Shown in pieces: positions 22,996 to 27,170 of a stretch of 27,170 nt of DNA (positions are counted from its first letter, which is position 1; every line of letters begins with the position of its first letter). Source of the stretch: Limisphaerales bacterium (lineage in GTDB: Bacteria > Verrucomicrobiota > Verrucomicrobiia > Limisphaerales > UBA11358); NCBI GenBank assembly GCA_027451565.1, contig DAIDJC010000013.1:1-27170 (forward strand), written 5' to 3'. The notes below the pieces were generated by a model that made no database searches, was not told the DNA's origin, and worked only from the letters and a program-made list of their open reading frames with translations. The position numbers were made by a program, and so were the translations under genes.

Positions 22996-24045
22996 ATGGC
23001 AACGGAAACACTGGAAGCAAGCGGCGTGGAATTGGGTCCGCTGACCAAGACACAGAAGCTGGCGGCGCTGCTGGTGATGCTGGGGCCGGAAAGCGCGGCG
23101 GTGATCCTGCAACAATTCCAGCCGCGCGAGGTGGAATCCATCTCCCGTGAGATGGCGCGCTTCAACCTGATCACGCGGGATCAGCAGCACCAGATTCTGG
23201 ATGAATTTTCGGATGTGGCTGTGGCAGCGAGCACCTCGGTATCCGCAGGAATCGAGGCCACGCGGAACACGCTGGAACGCGCCTTTGGCAGCTTCAAGGC
23301 CAGCGACGTGCTAAGCCGTGTCACCACCACACGCGCCCCGCTTGGAGCCATGCAATCCGTGGCGGACATGGATCCCCGCCAGCTATTCAACCTATTAAGA
23401 GAAGAGCATGTGCATGTCATCACGTTCATCATCAGTTATTTGTCTTCGGAAAAAGCGGCACAGGTGCTGAATCTGTTACGGAGCGAGCAGCGGGACATGG
23501 TCTTGCAACGGCTGGCCATACTGGCGCCCACGCCTGTGGAAGTGGGGGAACGCGTGGTGGAGGTTTTGAACGCCAAGATGGGGGTGAAACAAACCCGGGC
23601 GCTGACCCAGACAGGCGGGATCACAAGCGTGGCAGACTTGTTGAACGCCATGGAAAAGAACACCAGCCGCGGATTGCTGACACACATCGAGGAAAAGAAT
23701 CCTGAACTGTTCCAGGCCATTCGCAAGAAGATGTTCACCTTTGAGGACCTGCTGCTGCTCGAGGCGCCGCACATTCAGCGGATCATGAGGGAAATAGACA
23801 TGAGAGACCTCACAGTGGCGCTGAAAAAATGCAGCGAACCCCTCAAGAAAACACTTTTGGCAAATATTTCCAGACGCGCTGCGGAAACGGTGCAGGAAGA
23901 AATGGCCTATCTGGGCCAGATCAAGATGCGGGACATCGAGGCGGCGCAATTCCGCATTATTGACATTGTGCGCAAGCTGGAAGCGGAGGGGGAAATAGAG
24001 CTGGAGACCAGCTCGGTATCGGATTCGGAATATGAAATGGTCTAA
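22996..24045 (+). CDS. fliG: Flagellar motor switch protein FliG
   Basis: This 349-residue rotor protein has the N-terminal domain that binds FliF ('LTKTQKLAALLVMLGPESAAVIL', about 16-38), the middle domain, the 'GG' hinge (207-208) with 'ADLLNAMEKN', the 'MFTFEDL' turn (246-252) and the C-terminal torque domain. The torque-helix charges are kept in type: Lys in 'VALKKC', Arg in 'SRRAAE', a Glu-Glu pair in 'VQEEMAYLG' where Asp-Asp is common, and Lys in 'GQIKMRD' where Arg is common. The EHPQ motif of the middle domain, which contacts FliM, reads Glu137-His138-Val139-His140. It overlaps fliH by 14 nt. Confidence 0.95.
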   Translation: MATETLEASGVELGPLTKTQKLAALLVMLGPESAAVILQQFQPREVESISREMARFNLITRDQQHQILDEFSDVAVAASTSVSAGIEATRNTLERAFGSFKASDVLSRVTTTRAPLGAMQSVADMDPRQLFNLLREEHVHVITFIISYLSSEKAAQVLNLLRSEQRDMVLQRLAILAPTPVEVGERVVEVLNAKMGVKQTRALTQTGGITSVADLLNAMEKNTSRGLLTHIEEKNPELFQAIRKKMFTFEDLLLLEAPHIQRIMREIDMRDLTVALKKCSEPLKKTLLANISRRAAETVQEEMAYLGQIKMRDIEAAQFRIIDIVRKLEAEGEIELETSSVSDSEYEMV

Positions 24046-24625
24046 GCCGCTCCTGATGCATTCCGGGTTGCGCGACGTGCGCCTGCTCACCCAGGTTCCG
24101 GCGCGGGAATGGACCGCGCACGTGCGCGAGCGGGAGGACGAAGCCTACCGGCGGGGACGCCTGGAAGGGGATACGGCCTGCGAGCTAAAGCTAACGCAGC
24201 AGCGGCAGGAGCTGGATGCGCTGCAAAACGGGGTGATGAAGAATCTGCAATCCATCCTGCCTCAAGTTTTCAAGGAAGCCGAGCCGGCGCTGATACAACT
24301 GGCACTGGAGGCTGCGCGCAAGCTGGTGGCCGGCATGCCGGTGGATGCGGCCATGGTGGAGGCAGTTGTGCGGGAGGCTCTGGCGCAGGTGGAAGATTCC
24401 GGGGAAATCACGATTCAACTCCATCCCGATGACCTGGCCCTGCTGCACAAGCACGCCTCGCCCCTGCTGGAAACCCACGCAGGACGCGGATCATCAAGAG
24501 CAGTCAAATTCAGCAGCTCACGGGAGGTCCAGCGCGGGGACTGCCTGGCGCTGACCCGATTTGGCACCCTGGACGCACGGCGGGAAACCAAGCTGGAACA
24601 AATTCAAACCAGCCTGAACCTGTGA
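24032..24625 (+). CDS. fliH: Flagellar export-ATPase regulator FliH
   Basis: This 197-residue protein has the FliH/YscL layout: a charged N-terminal helix ('REREDEAYRRGRLEGDTACELK', about 34-55), a coiled coil, and a C-terminal domain. That domain has 'LIQLALEAARKLVAGMPVDAAMVEAVVREAL' and 'ITIQLHPDDLALL', followed by 'REVQRGDCLALTRFGTLDARRETKLEQI'-like content. FliH dimers hold FliI near the export gate. The start at 24032 overlaps the fliG end by 14 nt; a Met at 24056 is a possible alternative just past the fliG stop. The stop overlaps the GTG start of fliI by 4 nt. Confidence 0.9.
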   Translation: MKWSKPLLMHSGLRDVRLLTQVPAREWTAHVREREDEAYRRGRLEGDTACELKLTQQRQELDALQNGVMKNLQSILPQVFKEAEPALIQLALEAARKLVAGMPVDAAMVEAVVREALAQVEDSGEITIQLHPDDLALLHKHASPLLETHAGRGSSRAVKFSSSREVQRGDCLALTRFGTLDARRETKLEQIQTSLNL

Positions 24626-25986
24626 ACGCCCAAATCCCATGCACACTTGACCGCCTGCAAAAGGCCGCCCGCCGGGTTCGAGACGCCCGGATGACGGAAT
24701 CTTTCGGGAGAGTGGTGCAACTTATTGGGTTGGTGATTGAATCCGAGGGTCCGGCTGCAGCGATGGGCGAAGTTTGCCGGATTGAATCCAACCGTCATGA
24801 CGGAGTGACGCTGGCTGAGGTGGTGGGATTTCGCAACGAGCATCTGCTTTTAATGCCACTGGGGGATCTGCACGGGATTCATCCGGGCAGCGTGGTGACC
24901 GCCACGGGTCATCCACTGAGAGTGGGGGTGGGTGACGCCTTGATGGGGCGGGTGCTGGATGGACTTGGCCAGCCAATGGATGGCCGGGGACCGACCTTCA
25001 CAGACCATGAGGCGGGTTTGAACATGCCTCCACCTCATCCACTAAAAAGGCTGCGAATCCAACAAACCTTCCGCACTGGAATCAAAGCCCTGGACACCTT
25101 CACCCCCTGCGGACGGGGACAACGCATGGGCATCTTCGCGGGGAGCGGGGTTGGCAAGTCCACATTGCTGGGGATGATGGCGGCCAAATCCGAGGCGGAC
25201 GTGAATGTGATTGCCCTGATTGGGGAACGGGGCCGGGAGGTGCGGGAGTTTCTGGACCACGATTTGGACGAGGAGGGACGGCGCAAATCCGTGGTGGTGG
25301 TGGCAACCTCCAATGAACCCGCGCTAAAGCGGGTCAAAGGCGCGTTCCTGGCCATGGCCATAGCGGAGCATTTTCGCGATACCGGGCGCAACGTACTTTT
25401 AATGATGGACTCCGTGACGCGGTTTGCGATGGCACAGAGGGAAATAGGGTTGGCAACAGGCGAACCCCCCACCACGCGTGGATATACCCCATCGGTTTTT
25501 TCCCTTCTGCCGCAGCTATTGGAGAGAGCCGGAGCCGGGGAAACGGGCACCATCACGGGACTATTCACCGTTCTGGTGGAGGCGGACGACATGAACGACC
25601 CCATAGCCGATGCGGTGCGGTCCATCCTGGACGGCCACATCATCATGAACCGGGAGCTGGCCACCCAGAACCATTACCCGGCAGTGGACGTGTTGGAAAG
25701 CGTCAGCCGGCTCAACCGGGACCTCCTGACTGCGGACCAGTTGAAACTGACTGGGAGCGCGCGGGAACACATGGCCGTTTACCGCCGGAACCAGGACCTG
25801 ATCAACATTGGGGCCTATCCAACCGGGACCAATGCCGCCATAGACCAGGCGATTCATCTGCGCGAGCCATTGGTGCGGTTTTTGCGGCAAAAAGTGGATG
25901 AAGGCTTCTCGTTGTCCGAGAGCTGGTCGCTGCTGGCTGGAACTTTGAACACACCCATGCCCGTGCGAGGCAAAGCCACGCCATGA
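24622..25986 (+). CDS. fliI: Flagellum-specific export ATPase FliI
   Basis: This 454-residue F1-beta-like ATPase of the flagellar type III export apparatus has Walker A 'GSGVGKST' (174-181), the segment 'IALIGERGREVREFL', Walker B in 'VLLMMDSVTRFAMAQREIG' (about 258-276), and 'EPPTTRGYTPSVFSLLPQLLERAG'-type content. The C-terminal domain with 'YPAVDVLESVSRL' is typical of FliI. It starts at a GTG (24622) that overlaps the fliH stop by 4 nt (GTGA) and ends by overlapping fliJ by 4 nt, so the three ATPase-complex genes are translationally coupled. The N-terminal 20 residues are less conserved. Confidence 0.96.
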   Translation: MNAQIPCTLDRLQKAARRVRDARMTESFGRVVQLIGLVIESEGPAAAMGEVCRIESNRHDGVTLAEVVGFRNEHLLLMPLGDLHGIHPGSVVTATGHPLRVGVGDALMGRVLDGLGQPMDGRGPTFTDHEAGLNMPPPHPLKRLRIQQTFRTGIKALDTFTPCGRGQRMGIFAGSGVGKSTLLGMMAAKSEADVNVIALIGERGREVREFLDHDLDEEGRRKSVVVVATSNEPALKRVKGAFLAMAIAEHFRDTGRNVLLMMDSVTRFAMAQREIGLATGEPPTTRGYTPSVFSLLPQLLERAGAGETGTITGLFTVLVEADDMNDPIADAVRSILDGHIIMNRELATQNHYPAVDVLESVSRLNRDLLTADQLKLTGSAREHMAVYRRNQDLINIGAYPTGTNAAIDQAIHLREPLVRFLRQKVDEGFSLSESWSLLAGTLNTPMPVRGKATP

Positions 25987-26474
25987 AATCCTACCGTTTT
26001 TCATTGGAATCCGTCCGGACACTGCGCCATCAGCGGGAGCAACAGGCCCGGCAGCGCTACGCGCGGTCGCTGGAAGCGATCCGCAAAGCGGAGGCGCGGA
26101 CCCGCGCGGCGGCTTTGGAGTGGGAAAACGCATTGAAAAACCTGGAGCAATCCGCTGCAAATGGCGTGGCAGCGGGGCCCTATGCCCAGGCACGCACCGG
26201 ATGCCTGGTCCTGGAGATCCGATGGCGCGACCAAATGGCCTCACTGATGGAATCGCGCAGGGTGGCAGGTTTGTTATTGCAGGAACTCACGCTTGCAACC
26301 CAGCAGCGCGAGAGCCTGGACCAATTGGAACGCCGGGCACGCAGGCAGCACGCGTTCATGGTCCGAAGAGAGGAACAAAACCAATTGGATGAACTAGCCA
26401 CCCAACGCAATGCTGGCCAGCCCAGATTGACCGGCTGGCCGAGGAACCTTTCATCCCAACCCACGCCATCATGA
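25983..26474 (+). CDS. fliJ: Flagellar export chaperone FliJ
   Basis: This 163-residue, highly charged, almost entirely helical protein is predicted to form an antiparallel coiled coil. It starts 'MKSYRFSLESVRTLRHQREQQ', the usual FliJ opening with an aromatic-Leu-x-x-Val-Leu-like heptad. FliJ is the stalk that fits into the FliI hexamer, like the gamma subunit of F1. Sequence conservation in the family is low, so position directly after fliI and the coiled-coil pattern carry the call. It overlaps fliI and the following gene by 4 nt each. Confidence 0.87.
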   Translation: MKSYRFSLESVRTLRHQREQQARQRYARSLEAIRKAEARTRAAALEWENALKNLEQSAANGVAAGPYAQARTGCLVLEIRWRDQMASLMESRRVAGLLLQELTLATQQRESLDQLERRARRQHAFMVRREEQNQLDELATQRNAGQPRLTGWPRNLSSQPTPS

Positions 26475-27070
26475 TGCGTTTTATTCAATCTCCTGGTTTT
26501 GCCGCCCTGCTCGGGGGCATCCTTTACCTGGCCACCACGGCCGCCATCCTGAATCCGTCTCATTTTGCCGGAATCAAGCCGCCTCCACCGGACTATTCGG
26601 CTGATGACGATCCTTCCTGGAAATTTCGAAACCCGGAGCTGGACCAATGGCTGAGCCAGATCAAAAGCCAGCGAGAACAACTGGACCTGCGCCAGCAACA
26701 ATTGGATGAATGGCAGACGCGTTTGAACGAGCAAATGATGGAAATATCCGCCGCCACGCAGGCGGTAAGCCAATTACAAGCCACCTTCAACCAAAACGTG
26801 GTGCGCCTGAGCGCGGATGAAGCCGTCAACCTCAAACGCCAGACCAAGATGCTGTCAGACATGTCGCCGGAAGGCGCGGTCGCCATCCTGAGCCAGATGC
26901 AGGATGACGAGGTGGTGCGCCTGATCTTCACCATGAAGGATGACGTCGCCAGCCAGATTTTGGATGCGTGGAGCAAGCAGGGGCAAGCCCAGGCCAAACG
27001 GGTGGCGGACATTACTGAGCGCCTTCGCGTGGTCACTGCGGCTGCGGCGCCGAAACCCCAAACACCCTGA
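26471..27070 (+). CDS. MotE-like flagellar protein (membrane helix, coiled coil, MgtE_N-like domain)
   Basis: This 199-residue protein has an N-terminal membrane helix (about 9-28), a Pro-rich linker ('IKPPPPDYSADDD'), a long coiled coil rich in Gln and Leu (about 57-112) and a C-terminal domain. That domain, 'LKRQTKMLSDMSPEGAVAILSQMQDDEVVRLIFTMKDD'-like in content (about 118-180), matches the MgtE-N/FliG-middle fold. This layout is seen in the MotE/COG3334 proteins that follow fliJ in many flagellar operons; MotE is reported to help motor/stator assembly by stabilising MotC in rhizobia. Here the role is inferred from layout and position. It overlaps fliJ by 4 nt. Confidence 0.75.
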   Translation: MMRFIQSPGFAALLGGILYLATTAAILNPSHFAGIKPPPPDYSADDDPSWKFRNPELDQWLSQIKSQREQLDLRQQQLDEWQTRLNEQMMEISAATQAVSQLQATFNQNVVRLSADEAVNLKRQTKMLSDMSPEGAVAILSQMQDDEVVRLIFTMKDDVASQILDAWSKQGQAQAKRVADITERLRVVTAAAAPKPQTP

Positions 27071-27082
27071 CCCGGCCCACCA

Positions 27083-27170
27083 ATGCCCACCCTTCCCCAA
27101 CTCATTTCCAACGCCATGGCAATCGCAATGCCGGAGGCAGCCAGCCAAGCGAACGAATCGAATCCAAGCC
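27083..27170 (+). CDS. Start of a further gene, possibly fliK-like (partial)
   Basis: An ATG at 27083, 12 nt after the MotE-like stop, opens a frame with no stop to the window end (29 codons). The translated start is rich in Ala, Pro, Ser and Asn ('MPTLPQLISNAMAIAMPEA'). The hook-length control gene fliK often follows fliJ/motE in this order and is Ala/Pro/Ser-rich, so it is a guess from position. Too little is present to identify it. Confidence 0.4.
   Translation, partial: MPTLPQLISNAMAIAMPEAASQANESNPS

Noticed and set aside
1..27170. tRNA, rRNA, CRISPR arrays, insertion sequences, integrases or defence genes
   Set aside because: I looked for typical motifs and repeats and saw none; the window reads as core chromosomal genes.

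Overview
The window looks like chromosomal DNA of a free-living, flagellated Gram-negative-type bacterium, most probably a verrucomicrobion of the Pedosphaera/Limisphaera kind. That placement is an inference. It rests on the secreted multidomain protein at 4451-6556, whose Asn/Thr-rich modules, He_PIG-like domain and C-terminal 'RFYRV' ending are typical of that phylum, on the general lack of strong Shine-Dalgarno sequences, and on the style of the type II secretion cluster. No rRNA, tRNA, CRISPR array, transposase or integrase was recognised.

Layout. Positions 82-558 hold a DUF2335-type membrane-protein gene broken by an in-frame amber codon. Positions 719-2086 encode a sigma-54-dependent NtrC-family response regulator, convergent with an MFS transporter (2108-3718, minus strand). 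After a 0.7-kb gap with a good sigma-70-type promoter comes the secreted modular protein (4451-6556). A 0.5-kb non-coding stretch with overlapping hairpins follows. Positions 7089-19011 (minus strand) are one tightly overlapping type II secretion operon, transcribed gspE-F-G-H-I-J-K-L-M-C-like-D. A 1-kb gap then separates it from a divergent flagellar basal-body operon on the plus strand: flgB-flgC-fliE-fliF-fliG-fliH-fliI-fliJ-motE-like, with the start of a further gene (probably fliK-like) running off the end.

How the parts fit. The secretion operon supplies the ATPase, platform proteins, all five pseudopilins and an unusually long secretin. It lacks the prepilin peptidase, which must be elsewhere. 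The secreted protein carries an N-terminal signal peptide and is a plausible, unproven, client. The flagellar operon supplies the MS ring, rod proteins, rotor protein and export ATPase complex. A textbook-spaced sigma-54 promoter lies directly in front of flgB, and the sigma-54 activator at 719-2086 is a candidate, not a demonstrated, regulator of it.

The points most worth a second look are the flgB sigma-54 promoter (which also moves the flgB start), a compact multibranched RNA-like structure ending in six T residues at 19884-19961, the EHPQ-to-EHVH change in FliG, the enlarged secretin periplasmic region, and the amber-interrupted DUF2335 gene. I saw no obviously new defence or mobile system.
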